From positions 1 through 64,000 of the forward strand of contig JAKSLH010000006.1 of NCBI GenBank assembly GCA_024401335.1: DNA of 64,000 bases. Direction: 5' to 3'. This DNA comes from Bacteroidales bacterium (lineage in GTDB: Bacteria; Bacteroidota; Bacteroidia; Bacteroidales; Marinilabiliaceae). Each line of letters begins with the position of its first letter. The first letter of the stretch is position 1. The notes under the pieces were generated by a model. The model saw nothing but the letters and a program-made list of their open reading frames with translations. It did not search any database and was not told the DNA's origin. Below are positions 33,581 through 43,442 of this stretch, piece after piece. The position numbers and the translations under genes were made by a program.

Positions 33581-36500
33581 ATGACGTGGCATCGTATCAA
33601 TTTATTAAGTAGTTATATGGCAGTACATAAAATAATATCGGTATTCATTTTGTTAGTGGGCTGTTCTGTGTGGTATCCTGCATTTGCGCAAAGTGATGTT
33701 TATGCGGACGGCATTTTAAAAGAGACTCTTGTAGTACATAATGCAGCCAGATATACGATAGACAATGGCTTGTTGAGTAACTATGCGACCTGTGTAGAGA
33801 GAGACCGTGAGGGAAGAATCTGGGTAGGAACCAATGATGGTGTCAACGTCTTTGACGGATATGCATTTAGAAGTTATGTGTCGGATCTTAATGACAGCGT
33901 GTCATTGAAGGGGAAGAGAGTCAGTTCCATCTGTGAGGTAGATGAGGTCACGATGCTTTTAGCCCTTATAGACGGTGGCCTTGAGGTATATGACAAGAGG
34001 ACAGACAGTTTCCAGAGATTAGTAGTCAGTGACTCGTATGACAATGCGACAGAGTTTGGCAGTGCCTATAGTATATGTGAGATGAATGGCAGTGCGTACG
34101 TGGCGTATGAGAACAACATCATAAAGATAAACGGGGCCACCCACGAGATGACTAAGATTGTGCTCGATTCAAGGCGTAGGCACAGTGGGTTGGGAGTAGA
34201 TGTAAAAGATCTTGAGCCGGTGCCAGGAGGCAGGTATATAGCCATAATGCAGGGGAGAGCCTCGTTTGGTATTTTGGATACAAGAACCGACAAAGTCAAG
34301 CTCAAGCATTATGACAACATGGTTTTCAGCGGTATATGTCCGAAAGACGAGAGATACGTGTATTTATGTTCTACCAAAGGACTCTATGTCTATGATATAG
34401 TAGAAGATGAGATGACGCAAGAGCCATTCATGAAAGACGTCCTTGTGCAGGCAATGATAAAGGATACTGGCAATGGTTTTTGGGTAGCGTATGACAACAA
34501 CCACGTGGTTCATTGGTTGCCAAAGGAGAAGATGGTCATGGAGGTGGCTAATCTTCAGTATTTCCTGAACAACCAGAGCTATGTCAATGCCATGATAGAG
34601 GATGAGAATGAGATATTGTGGCTTGTGACAAGTAATTCTGGTCTTTTAAAGCTTGACGTTAAGCGTCCGAAGATATACAACATAGCTATAGAATGTGATG
34701 ATGTACCGCTCAACTATACGACAAATGACATATTTGCGAGTGGGTATAATGAGGTGTGGGCAGCCTGTGGAATAGACGGCATAGCCAGATTGGACACAAG
34801 GAAGAAGACAATAGAGAAAATAGCCGTAGAGCGAAAAAGTGTACACTCCATATATAAGAGACGTAACGGAGATGTTATAATAGGAACAACGAGAGGTCCA
34901 TGGAAATACTTGCCAGGCAATGCGGAACAATTTGAGGAGATAGTAGTAGAGGATGATATTATTGCTGCATCTGGGGACAGGTGTGTTGTAAATGCCATTT
35001 GTGAGGACTGTCTCGGAAACCTGTGGTTTGCAACTCAGGTAGGCCTATATAAATATAATGGTCTCGTAGCCGAGAGGTATCCTTCAGCTTCTCATGGTCC
35101 GGAGAATGTGAATGCAGTCTTTGAGGATGTTGATGGCAGGATATGGGTAGGAACGGCAACAGGTTCGTTTGTTAAGGATGCTGGTAACAGTTTCTTTACT
35201 GAAACAAAGGCATGTGAATTGAACAAAGGAGAGAACAATGCGACATTTTGTTTCTCTGATTATCCGGAAGGAGTATATATTGGCACTTCAAATGGAGTAT
35301 TGGAGTATGACAAGAGCACAGGTGAGATCAGTCAAGCGTCGTTCAACAGCAGTTTTGGCAATACAAAGATATTCAGCATAGCGTGTGACGACAATAATGT
35401 AGTATGGATAAGTACAACTAGAGGAATCGGGTATATAGATCAGGGGAAGAACCAGTTGTATCTTTTCAATTATCATGATGGTTTGACATTCCATGGCAAT
35501 GAGTGTCAGAAGTTCAGCAAGTATGGCAATAACATATACGTAGGAAATGCCTTGGATCTGAACCTGATAGTTACTGACCAGATATCGTTTAACACGACAC
35601 CTCCACGAGCATTTGTCAGCAGTGTCTCTTATGGTCAGTCGGGGAAAGAAGGTCAGGTGATGATGGAGACAGACACGACGTTTTCGATGAGATACCTGTT
35701 GAAAGCATCGTTGAGGATAAAAGTTGCGTCATCAGACTTAACGATGCCTAGTCGAAATGAGTTCATGTATAGAGTGGACAATGAAGACTGGACATATCTG
35801 AAGAAGAATAATGAGATATTATTGTCAGGCCCAATGCCAGGGACATACTGTATAGAGGTGAAGGCGACCAATGCAGACAAGACGTGGTCGGACACCTCAG
35901 TCAAAGTATATGTGACAATCATTCCGCCGCTATGGTTGAGCAATGCGGCCATAATATTCTATATTATTGTGATGTTATCTCTCACATGGTTCTTGATAGA
36001 CATACGCTTCCGTTCGATGAAGAAGAGGATGAAGCAGATAGAGAATGAGGCGAGAGCGAAGAAGACGGTAGAGGACCAGCGCAACAGACTAGCCAAGCTT
36101 CACAAGGATCAGGAAGACAGTATTAGATATGCTAAGAGAATACAGGAGTCGCTGATGCCTCCGGTGGCCAGTTTTGAGCGAATATTTGAGAAGCTGTTTG
36201 TGTATTATATGCCGCGAGACATAGTGAGTGGAGACTTCTATAGCTTCTATCATAGAGATGACAAGACCTTCATCATAGCGGCAGACTGTACGGGACATGG
36301 TGTGCCAGGAGCATTTATCTCTATATTGGGTGTAGATCACCTTTATAATATCATCATGAGACAGAAGGAGGATGACCCGGGAGTGATATTGACATATCTG
36401 CATAAGGATTTGCACAGCACAGTCTTCAAGAGAGAGAACTCATCAGAAGAGTTTAATGAGGGCATGGACCTCACGATATGCGTAGTGCATCACAAGGAGA

Positions 36501-36880
36501 AGAAGATCATGTTTGCGGGTGCGATGAATGACCTCTATGTCATAAGAGACAATGAGATATTGACATATCATGGTGATCGTCATTCTATCGGAACAAACAG
36601 TACAATAGGTGAGGTAGACGACAAGCAGTATAACAGTCAGCTTATCGAATGTCAAGCGGGAGACATGTTCTATATGTTCTCGGATGGTTTTGTAGACCAG
36701 TTTGGCGGTCCTGAATTCAAGAAATTCAAGCACAGACGCTTTAAGCAGCTGCTTCTGTATATCCATAAGTTGCCAGCAAAGGATCAGAGAACGATGCTTC
36801 ACAGAAGATTTACGGAGTGGAAGTCAGGTGGAGAGCAGACAGATGACGTTTCGGTTATCGGTTTCGAGCCATGGGCATAA
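33581..36880 (+). CDS. Propeller sensor with SpoIIE-type phosphatase domain
   Basis: A 1099-residue membrane sensor. After the signal sequence (cleavage near AFAQ, residues 35-37) come two-component-regulator propeller repeats (reg_prop; for example DREGRIWVGTNDGVNVFDG) over about 40-700, a Y_Y_Y domain (about 715-780), one transmembrane helix (about 783-808), a coiled coil (about 815-860) and a PP2C/SpoIIE phosphatase (about 865-1097). All four metal Asp motifs are present: VSGDFYS, AADCTGHGVPGAF, SDGFVDQ and QTDDVSV. It would dephosphorylate a serine on an anti-sigma antagonist in response to a periplasmic signal; no partner gene is nearby. An ATG at 33617 is an alternative start. Confidence 0.88.
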   Translation: MTWHRINLLSSYMAVHKIISVFILLVGCSVWYPAFAQSDVYADGILKETLVVHNAARYTIDNGLLSNYATCVERDREGRIWVGTNDGVNVFDGYAFRSYVSDLNDSVSLKGKRVSSICEVDEVTMLLALIDGGLEVYDKRTDSFQRLVVSDSYDNATEFGSAYSICEMNGSAYVAYENNIIKINGATHEMTKIVLDSRRRHSGLGVDVKDLEPVPGGRYIAIMQGRASFGILDTRTDKVKLKHYDNMVFSGICPKDERYVYLCSTKGLYVYDIVEDEMTQEPFMKDVLVQAMIKDTGNGFWVAYDNNHVVHWLPKEKMVMEVANLQYFLNNQSYVNAMIEDENEILWLVTSNSGLLKLDVKRPKIYNIAIECDDVPLNYTTNDIFASGYNEVWAACGIDGIARLDTRKKTIEKIAVERKSVHSIYKRRNGDVIIGTTRGPWKYLPGNAEQFEEIVVEDDIIAASGDRCVVNAICEDCLGNLWFATQVGLYKYNGLVAERYPSASHGPENVNAVFEDVDGRIWVGTATGSFVKDAGNSFFTETKACELNKGENNATFCFSDYPEGVYIGTSNGVLEYDKSTGEISQASFNSSFGNTKIFSIACDDNNVVWISTTRGIGYIDQGKNQLYLFNYHDGLTFHGNECQKFSKYGNNIYVGNALDLNLIVTDQISFNTTPPRAFVSSVSYGQSGKEGQVMMETDTTFSMRYLLKASLRIKVASSDLTMPSRNEFMYRVDNEDWTYLKKNNEILLSGPMPGTYCIEVKATNADKTWSDTSVKVYVTIIPPLWLSNAAIIFYIIVMLSLTWFLIDIRFRSMKKRMKQIENEARAKKTVEDQRNRLAKLHKDQEDSIRYAKRIQESLMPPVASFERIFEKLFVYYMPRDIVSGDFYSFYHRDDKTFIIAADCTGHGVPGAFISILGVDHLYNIIMRQKEDDPGVILTYLHKDLHSTVFKRENSSEEFNEGMDLTICVVHHKEKKIMFAGAMNDLYVIRDNEILTYHGDRHSIGTNSTIGEVDDKQYNSQLIECQAGDMFYMFSDGFVDQFGGPEFKKFKHRRFKQLLLYIHKLPAKDQRTMLHRRFTEWKSGGEQTDDVSVIGFEPWA

Positions 36881-36924
36881 AGCTATAAGTAAAGAATATA
36901 GGCGTATATAATATAGACAACAAA

Positions 36925-38172
36925 ATGAGAACTATTATTTCGATTTTGTACCTCATAGGTATGTGGGTGTACACATTTGGTGTGAAGGTAGCTTCGCTAT
37001 TCAATGAGAAGGCACGACAGTTGACAAAGGGAAGAAAAGAGACTTGGGAAAAGCTGAGTCAATATGACAATAGTGAGAAGAGTATTTGGATACATGCAGC
37101 GTCGCTTGGAGAATTTGAGCAAGGTCGTCCGATAATAGAAGCGATCAAGGCTAAATATCCGAACAAGAAGATAGTGTTGACATTCTATTCGCCATCAGGA
37201 TATGAAGTCAGGAAAAACTATAATCTTGCAGATCTGATATGTTATTTGCCAGCCGACGGGCCGAAGAATGCGTGTCATTTCATCAAGGCGATCAATCCAG
37301 AGATGGTGTTCTTCGTGAAGTATGAGTTCTGGCATTTTTATCTAGAAGCGTTAAAGAAGAGAGACATTCCGGTATATGGAGTATCGATGATCTTCAGAAA
37401 GCAGCAAGCCTTCTTCAAGTGGTATGGAGGTTGGTTCAGGGATATGCTTCAAGTGTTCAAGCATTTGTATATACAAGACCTTAATTCGGCAGATCTGCTT
37501 GACACGATAAGAGTAAAGAACTATACGGTAGCAGGAGACACTAGATTTGACCGAGTACGCAAGATAGCAGAAGCGTCGGCAGACGTTGACCTTGCTGCTA
37601 GATTTGTGAAAGGAGCCAAGACAGTCATGGTAGCCGGCAGTTCGTGGGAGCCAGATGAAAACATCTATCTGCCATATTTCAACAATCAGGCAAACGACAA
37701 GGGTAACGATTTGAAATTGATAATAGCTACCCATGAAGTAGGCAAGGAGCGAGTAGAGAAATTGCAGAAGCAGATCAGTGTACCTTCATTCTTCTATACC
37801 AATCCACCATCAGATCCAGAGAACTACAAAGTAATGATAGTAAATACCATTGGTTTGTTGTCGGCCATCTATAAATATGGCAATGTAGCATATATAGGCG
37901 GTGGTTTCGGAGTAGGCATACATAACACATTGGAGGCAGCGACATACGGTATGCCAGTCTTGTTCGGTCCGAACCATAAGCGATTCAAGGAGGCGATAGA
38001 TCTGATAGAATGTGGTGGCGGATATTGCGTCACATGTGAGGCAGACTTTGTGAAGATCTTTGAGACATTCAGGAATGATGAAGAGAAGCTCAAGGAGGCG
38101 AATGAGGCGTCGGACAAGTATGTCAAAGGCATGTGTGGAGCGACAGATTGCATCATGAGAGATCTTTTCTGA
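36925..38172 (+). CDS. waaA: Kdo transferase (lipid A 3-deoxy-D-manno-octulosonic acid transferase)
   Basis: GT30 enzyme that adds Kdo to lipid IVA at the inner membrane. The 415-residue protein has an N-terminal membrane anchor, the WIHAASLGEFEQGRPII block, the VLTFYSPSGYEV motif, PADGPKN, FFVKYEFWHFYL, AGSSWEPDE and the C-terminal IGGGFGVGIHNTLEAATYGMPVLFGP. The Bacteroidota enzyme is shorter in the middle than E. coli WaaA but otherwise typical. In an operon with other envelope genes. Confidence 0.95.
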   Translation: MRTIISILYLIGMWVYTFGVKVASLFNEKARQLTKGRKETWEKLSQYDNSEKSIWIHAASLGEFEQGRPIIEAIKAKYPNKKIVLTFYSPSGYEVRKNYNLADLICYLPADGPKNACHFIKAINPEMVFFVKYEFWHFYLEALKKRDIPVYGVSMIFRKQQAFFKWYGGWFRDMLQVFKHLYIQDLNSADLLDTIRVKNYTVAGDTRFDRVRKIAEASADVDLAARFVKGAKTVMVAGSSWEPDENIYLPYFNNQANDKGNDLKLIIATHEVGKERVEKLQKQISVPSFFYTNPPSDPENYKVMIVNTIGLLSAIYKYGNVAYIGGGFGVGIHNTLEAATYGMPVLFGPNHKRFKEAIDLIECGGGYCVTCEADFVKIFETFRNDEEKLKEANEASDKYVKGMCGATDCIMRDLF

Positions 38173-38250
38173 TAAAAAAGAGAATAAAATTGAGAACCTT
38201 GTTGTGAAACATCAAGTATAAGCAAGCAAAACAACAAATAAACTAAAGAC

Positions 38251-38928
38251 ATGAAAAAGTATTTAGCAGAAATGGTGGGTACTATGGTACTCGTGCTCAT
38301 GGGATGTGGAGTTGCTGTTGCTCTTGGATGTGATTCAACAGTAGGTGTAAATACGGCGTCAGTAATCGGTACATCAATGGCGTTTGGTCTTGCAGTAGTA
38401 GCAATGGCATATACAGTTGGTGGTGTAAGCGGGTGTCATATAAACCCAGCGATTACGCTAGGTTGTCTTTTGACAGGACGTATCAGTGGTAAAGATGCAG
38501 CGATGTATATGTTGTTCCAGGTAATTGGTGCATTTATCGGTGCAGGCATTCTTGCAGCCCTTGTAGGTTGTGACAGTGGACTTGGAGCAAATGCCCTTCA
38601 GGCAGGAAATGGTATTACAACAGCGCAGGGTGTAATTGCGGAGATTGTATTTACTTGTGTATTTGTTCTTGTAGTGCTAGGCACAACAGATGAGAAGAAA
38701 GGAGCAGGAAACTTTGCAGGACTTGCAATAGGTTTGTCACTTATACTTGTTCACCTTGCATGTATATATTATACAGGTACATCAGTTAACCCAGCGCGTT
38801 CGATAGCACCAGCAGTACTTGCAGGCGGTGCGGCACTTTCGCAGCTATGGATCTTCATTGTTGGTCCATTTGTAGGTGCAGCGATAGCAGCATGCATCTG
38901 GAAAGTTATTGGTTCAGATTGCAAGTAA
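38251..38928 (+). CDS. aqpZ: Aquaporin Z-type water channel
   Basis: MIP-family channel of 225 residues with six hydrophobic segments. Both NPA boxes are present: GCHINPAITLG (about residue 70) and GTSVNPARSIAP (about 180). Selectivity-filter residues fit a water channel rather than a glycerol facilitator: Phe in SMAFGL, His in LVHLA, Thr in TGTS and Arg in NPAR. It is 78 bp after waaA with no promoter seen and is followed by a strong terminator, so it may end this operon. Confidence 0.93.
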   Translation: MKKYLAEMVGTMVLVLMGCGVAVALGCDSTVGVNTASVIGTSMAFGLAVVAMAYTVGGVSGCHINPAITLGCLLTGRISGKDAAMYMLFQVIGAFIGAGILAALVGCDSGLGANALQAGNGITTAQGVIAEIVFTCVFVLVVLGTTDEKKGAGNFAGLAIGLSLILVHLACIYYTGTSVNPARSIAPAVLAGGAALSQLWIFIVGPFVGAAIAACIWKVIGSDCK

Positions 38929-38954
38929 GCTAAATAAACAGATAAAGATATAAT

Positions 38955-38991
38955 GTCGTCGGTAGAGATAAGTCTATCGACGACTTTTTTT
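38955..38991 (+). terminator. Terminator after aqpZ
   Basis: Twelve-bp stem GTCGTCGGTAGA / TCTATCGACGAC (one G-T pair), 6-base loop and seven T. Confidence 0.95.
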
Positions 38992-39010
38992 GATTTTATG
39001 ACGCGGAGAT

Positions 39011-39041
39011 TTTGTTTATAATTCATAATAATATATATTTG
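39011..39041 (+). promoter_or_regulatory. Promoter of marC-like gene
   Basis: TTTG at 39011-39014, 19-bp spacer, TATATTTG at 39034-39041, 32 bp before the ATG. A close match to the Bacteroidota consensus. Confidence 0.8.
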
Positions 39042-39073
39042 CAGTGTGAAATAATAAACAAAACAGATAAAAT

Positions 39074-39661
39074 ATGGTAATAGATTCACTAGAAATCCTT
39101 TCAGCCTTTATAGTATTGTTTGCTGTAATAGACATGCTCGGTTCGATGCCGATAGTAGTTTCGATACAAGAAAAAGGGATAGATATCCAGCCGTTAAAGA
39201 CATCGTTGGTAGCATTTGTCATCCTTGTGTCGTTTATGTTTTTGGGGGAGGCATTATTAAAACTGTTTGGTGTTGATATCAACTCATTTGCGGTAGCTGG
39301 AGCGGTAGTATTATTTATAATAGGATTAGAGATGGTATGTGGGGTAGAGATATTCAAGCAAGACTCACCATCGGGAGCATCAGCGCTAGTGCCATTAGCA
39401 TTCCCGTTGCTGGCAGGTCCGGGAACATTCACGACGCTGCTATCGATGAGAGCAGAGTTCCACACGGTAAACATTATTATAGCATTAGTTTTGAATATGT
39501 GTTGGGTATATATATTACTCAGGTCGTCAAACCTTGTAAAGAGGCTGATGGGGTCAGGAGGCATATATGTCATAAAGAAGTTCTTTGGCATTATAGTATT
39601 AGCGATAGCTATAAAGCTGTTTACTAGTAACCTAGCCAGTTTAATGGAACAACTGTCATAG
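39074..39661 (+). CDS. MarC-family (UPF0056) membrane protein
   Basis: 195 residues with six hydrophobic segments. The N-terminal FAVIDMLGSMPIVVS corresponds to the family's DPxGxxP region, and AFPLLAGPGTFTTLL is the conserved PLLAGPG block. MarC was named from the mar locus, but a link to multiple antibiotic resistance has not been upheld and the function is unknown. Single-gene unit with its own promoter. Confidence 0.88.
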   Translation: MVIDSLEILSAFIVLFAVIDMLGSMPIVVSIQEKGIDIQPLKTSLVAFVILVSFMFLGEALLKLFGVDINSFAVAGAVVLFIIGLEMVCGVEIFKQDSPSGASALVPLAFPLLAGPGTFTTLLSMRAEFHTVNIIIALVLNMCWVYILLRSSNLVKRLMGSGGIYVIKKFFGIIVLAIAIKLFTSNLASLMEQLS

Positions 39662-39688
39662 ACAGATTAAATATATAGAAAAGAGAAG

Positions 39689-39720
39689 ATCCGATGTAGC
39701 TAATAAAGGTTGCATCGGAT
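39689..39720 (+). terminator. Weak hairpin after marC-like gene
   Basis: Eight-bp stem ATCCGATG / CATCGGAT followed by TGTGTTTATT. The T run is interrupted, so termination may be partial. Confidence 0.5.
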
Positions 39721-39749
39721 TGTGTTTATTAGGGAATGTCGTAGAAAAG

Positions 39750-39780
39750 TTGCCAGAAGGATTAATTGTTTATATTTTTG
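39750..39780 (+). promoter_or_regulatory. Promoter of DUF389 gene
   Basis: TTG at 39750-39752, 20-bp spacer, TATTTTTG at 39773-39780, 24 bp before the ATG. Confidence 0.65.
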
Positions 39781-39804
39781 TGAAAGTACCAAAACAATGA
39801 TATT

Positions 39805-40977
39805 ATGAGGATATTTCAGATACGCAGGATGTTTAGAGAGTTTTTTAACCTTGAAGAAGACAAGGTAGAGAATACCGAAGCGGTAGGATCGATAGTGCAG
39901 GGAGTGCAGTTTAAAGGCATGAACCTATTGATTCTCATCTGTGCCGTGTTTATAGCGTCGTTAGGTTTGAATATGAACTCAACAGCAGTCATCATAGGAG
40001 CTATGCTCATATCTCCGTTGATGGGGCCGATAATGGGAATAGGGTTAGGTTTTGGCATACATGACATGCCGTTGATAAAGAGATGTGCCAAGAATCTCAT
40101 CGTTGCAACTGCGTTTGCACTTATCACGTCATGTGTCTATTTCCTCATATCACCTATCAACGATGCCAGGAGTGAGTTATTGGCCAGGACTCAGCCGACG
40201 CTATATGACGTATTGATAGCCTTCTTTGGTGGATTTGCAGGTATTATAGCGACATGTTCTAAATCGAAAGGAAATATCCTGCCAGGAGTAGCCATAGCGA
40301 CGGCCTTGATGCCACCATTGTGTACTGCGGGGTATGGTCTGGCGACGATGCAGTGGAAATTCCTTGCCGGAGCTTTCTATCTGTTTGTCATAAATGCTGT
40401 TTATATTGGTCTGGCCACATGGCTTGGAGTGATAATACTCAAGCTGCCCCAAGTTGATGCCGAATGGCAAATGAAGAAACAGAGGATGTGGATAGTAGTT
40501 GTCATGTTACTCATAATCACTCCAAGCGTGTTCACCACAATAGGCATCATACAAGACAACGTGAGGGATGCACATGTGAGTGCGTTTGCTCATGAAGAAT
40601 TCGGCAACATAGAAAAGACACAACTGATGAGCTACAGATATGTAGAGAATGACGAAGAAAGATATGTAGAAGTGGCGTTGCTCGGGGAGCCTATTGACGA
40701 GCACCGAATAGAGGTGATTGAAGCTAGCATGAAGGCATACAAACTGCCAGAAAACTGCAAGTTGAAAGTGATACAGGGCATTGCCGCGCAAGAATCAAAC
40801 ATAGCAGAAGTGTCGGGAACGATAGTGCAGACCATGGTTCATGCGTATCAGGAGCAGATATTGAAGTTGAAACAAGAGAACGACAGCCTGAAACATGTGA
40901 TAATAGACTTGAGAGAAGAGTTGAAGGTGATTATTGCAGAGAAAAACGACAGTGTGCCGGCAAAAGAGATGCAGTGA
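39805..40977 (+). CDS. DUF389 (TIGR00341-like) membrane protein
   Basis: 390 residues. The hydrophobic core (about 35-245) has the conserved NSTAVIIGAMLISPLMGPIMGIG and ATALMPPLCTAGYGLA segments, in pieces, that define DUF389. A C-terminal soluble region (about 250-390) ends in a coiled coil (QEQILKLKQENDSLKHVI). Function is unknown. It is an independent unit by its promoter; no terminator is evident after it. Confidence 0.88.
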   Translation: MRIFQIRRMFREFFNLEEDKVENTEAVGSIVQGVQFKGMNLLILICAVFIASLGLNMNSTAVIIGAMLISPLMGPIMGIGLGFGIHDMPLIKRCAKNLIVATAFALITSCVYFLISPINDARSELLARTQPTLYDVLIAFFGGFAGIIATCSKSKGNILPGVAIATALMPPLCTAGYGLATMQWKFLAGAFYLFVINAVYIGLATWLGVIILKLPQVDAEWQMKKQRMWIVVVMLLIITPSVFTTIGIIQDNVRDAHVSAFAHEEFGNIEKTQLMSYRYVENDEERYVEVALLGEPIDEHRIEVIEASMKAYKLPENCKLKVIQGIAAQESNIAEVSGTIVQTMVHAYQEQILKLKQENDSLKHVIIDLREELKVIIAEKNDSVPAKEMQ

Positions 40978-41138
40978 TACAGTTGCAGACCATGCTGTTG
41001 GCGGACGTAGGGGAGTGTTTTGTGTGTACACTTCTTAAATGAAATAGTCGAGGTTGCAGAAGAAAAAACGACGATTCGAATTCATATATAGAATTATTTA
41101 CTTTATTTTGTAACTCAATTTAGATAATAGACATTTCA

Positions 41139-41195
41139 GCGCTGACAAATCATATTGCAGAATAGCAATAGGCACATATCTGCATAAATCAGCGC
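41139..41195 (+). promoter_or_regulatory. Two-stem hairpin leader of the three-gene envelope operon
   Basis: Outer stem GCGCTGA (41139-41145) with TCAGCGC (41189-41195), inner stem TGCAGA (41156-41161) with TCTGCA (41179-41184); all pairs perfect. It ends 26 bases before the lipoprotein ATG, so it is in the 5' leader. No T run follows, so it is not a terminator. Role unknown. The region 40978-41138 upstream holds no gene and only a degenerate -7 candidate (TTATTTTG, 41103-41110). Confidence 0.5.
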
Positions 41196-41220
41196 ATTTG
41201 AGATGCCAAAGGGAATAACT

Positions 41221-42642
41221 ATGAAAAAACTAAAAGCGCTAGGCCTATTCTGTTTGGCCAGTACCATGTTCATGGGACTGCAATCCTGTGAGGAAAGCTA
41301 CGAGGAGTATGTCATATCTGGAAATACTCCTGAAAACCCTGAAAATCAAGGTAATCAAGGGAATTCTGGTGATACAGGAACTCAAAATCCGGGAAAAGAG
41401 ATTCCAGAAGACTTGTATTCCGAAAGCTTTGCGAGTTGGATTGATGGAAGGCATGTATATGGTGATATATTCTTTTCTCCATTCACGAATTATTCTGGCG
41501 ATGCCTATTATGCAGGCATGGAGGTGAAAATATATAGTAGTATATTCCAGCTAAAGAAAATAGAATTTGATGGATACTATGGAAGTCAGGCAACACAGTT
41601 GGAAATAACGAGTGCTGTATTCGAAGGTTGGGGTGATAGCGTCAAAGATGTGCCAGGCAGAGTAGAAATAAAATCTGCGAATTGTGCTTATGTTTACCCT
41701 ACTGAACCACTGGAATTTTACGAATACTATGACCTGAAATTGACATACCGTGAGGTAGTGTACAACGGGACGTCGAAGTCGACGGTCAACACGGACTACA
41801 AAAAAAGCAAAGATTTTTACAATTCCACGTCTGATGTGAATAGCTTTGGGCACATCACTGCTAAATACCCTCATGATGTATTATATCTCAAGGAGTATCC
41901 TGAGATATTTTATTCATCTAGCCTCAATCTAAGCTCGCTGTTTAATGATGGGAAGAAGCCTCTTTTCAGATTTACAAATAGGGAGACGAATACAAGTGTT
42001 TATGCAGAAGGAGAGATGAGAGTTGGTGATGAAGTGAAGACACCAGACACGTGGTCGGAAGTCGCTCTTGCGCTAGACAAAGTAGAGCTTCAGAAGGGAG
42101 CCAATTATAAGATAGACATATATGCATATACAGAAGGCGAACCATACGAAAAATTTGTACAGAGCAATCAATCGTTGAACTTACAATATGTTTATGTCAG
42201 CAAATACGACTATAACTTTGAGGCAGTGGAAAATATGAAAGTAGAAATTTCTGTGTTGCATAAAGATCCTGAAGACTACGACTATTTCCGCTATTCATTC
42301 GAGTCGGATAATGATATAGACACCGACCTTATGACAGTGGCGCTGGATTTACAAAACACATGGTGGTATACCGCCAATTTCCCTGATGGCTGGGTGAGCA
42401 AGGCTTATCGTTCGATAAGAAACGAGATTGTTGATTTCTCAAATGAAGCATATAGAGAACAAAGTTTCCTTGAAGATAGAAAGTTGCCTGCTTATAAATA
42501 TGGCAACTATCCTATAATGTTCAATTATACAATTCCAGGGCGAAACATAGTGACATCTACCAGTTCGAAAGACGTCTACTATTATCCAGTGAATGAGGAA
42601 GAAGACGGAGAAGATATAATTGTCGATTATTTAACACGTTAG
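41221..42642 (+). CDS. Lipoprotein of unknown function
   Basis: 473 residues from the ATG at 41221; an in-frame ATG six codons earlier (41203) would lengthen the signal peptide needlessly. Lipobox LQSC with Cys at about 26, followed by acidic EES and then a low-complexity Asn/Gly/Pro/Glu linker (about 37-62), as in surface-exposed Bacteroidota lipoproteins. The rest is rich in Tyr, Asp and Glu and looks all-beta, with repeated patterns like YKIDIYAYTEGEPYEK. No family recognised. First gene of a three-gene unit; the next gene starts 2 bp after its stop. Confidence 0.75.
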   Translation: MKKLKALGLFCLASTMFMGLQSCEESYEEYVISGNTPENPENQGNQGNSGDTGTQNPGKEIPEDLYSESFASWIDGRHVYGDIFFSPFTNYSGDAYYAGMEVKIYSSIFQLKKIEFDGYYGSQATQLEITSAVFEGWGDSVKDVPGRVEIKSANCAYVYPTEPLEFYEYYDLKLTYREVVYNGTSKSTVNTDYKKSKDFYNSTSDVNSFGHITAKYPHDVLYLKEYPEIFYSSSLNLSSLFNDGKKPLFRFTNRETNTSVYAEGEMRVGDEVKTPDTWSEVALALDKVELQKGANYKIDIYAYTEGEPYEKFVQSNQSLNLQYVYVSKYDYNFEAVENMKVEISVLHKDPEDYDYFRYSFESDNDIDTDLMTVALDLQNTWWYTANFPDGWVSKAYRSIRNEIVDFSNEAYREQSFLEDRKLPAYKYGNYPIMFNYTIPGRNIVTSTSSKDVYYYPVNEEEDGEDIIVDYLTR

Positions 42643-42644
42643 CA

Positions 42645-43430
42645 ATGTCAGTAATGAAACAATATTTAATGTCACTAGCCATAATGATGGCGATGATGTG
42701 TAGCAATCTCTCAGCGGTTGTTGCGCAGAACAACACTTCAGACGGTGGCAATTCAGCATCGGGCAAGGTGAAATACCCTTGTTGGGAGAAAGGGTTCAAG
42801 TTGCGTATAGATGCCGATATTACATATTCTACGGGAAATGGTTACCTTGAGCAAATTGCAGAAGGGACTCTTTCGCTAGATTATCAGATTAATACACTTT
42901 TGCAGGCAGGTGTTTTTGCAGGTAGTATGATTGAAACGTTTCATGAAGGGGTTATGATGGGCATTCCTGTAGGTTTAGATGTGAGAGCATATGCAGGTCG
43001 ACACACACGACGCATACGTCTATTTTATGCTGCGCAAGTTGGAGTCATGGTGAAAGGCTATGATTTTAATGGCGATGTATATTATGATATTTCTAGGGAT
43101 CGAATGGAAGAGTCGTATGATGGAATCCCTTGTAGTTCGAGATATTGGACAGATTCCGACGGCAGTCTTTCTGTCAGGCCAGGCTATTTATTCACTAAGT
43201 TCTCTTTAGGCTTTGAATGCCGCAGTGGTTTTCATCTTGGTATAGCTGCGGCAACATTTGGTATAGACAAACAGATTGCAGTCCATAAAGAATATTATTT
43301 TAACAACGGCACAAGTGTTAGTGGGAAAAGCATGAAAGCCTCGTGCACGACCCTTAATGATTTGATGGTAGGATTGACAGCGGGTTGGAATATTTCCATC
43401 ACACGTCCTAATCGTAGTCTTTACAAATAA
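42645..43430 (+). CDS. Outer-membrane beta-barrel-like protein
   Basis: 261 residues with a signal peptide ending SAVVAQ. The mature part alternates polar and hydrophobic residues in strand-sized blocks with glycine turns (INTLLQAGVFAGSMIE, RIRLFYAAQVGVMVKGYD, GYLFTKFSLGFECRSGFHLGIA), suggesting an 8- to 12-stranded barrel, and ends with a strand GLTAGWNISIT. No named family. A second in-frame ATG lies three codons later (42654). It lies between two lipoprotein genes with gaps of 2 and 12 bp. Confidence 0.65.
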   Translation: MSVMKQYLMSLAIMMAMMCSNLSAVVAQNNTSDGGNSASGKVKYPCWEKGFKLRIDADITYSTGNGYLEQIAEGTLSLDYQINTLLQAGVFAGSMIETFHEGVMMGIPVGLDVRAYAGRHTRRIRLFYAAQVGVMVKGYDFNGDVYYDISRDRMEESYDGIPCSSRYWTDSDGSLSVRPGYLFTKFSLGFECRSGFHLGIAAATFGIDKQIAVHKEYYFNNGTSVSGKSMKASCTTLNDLMVGLTAGWNISITRPNRSLYK

Positions 43431-43442
43431 CAATAGAACGCA

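Noticed and set aside
33581-36880. Hybrid two-component (HTCS) regulator
   Set aside because: No histidine kinase, receiver or AraC domain is present; the C-terminal domain is PP2C/SpoIIE.
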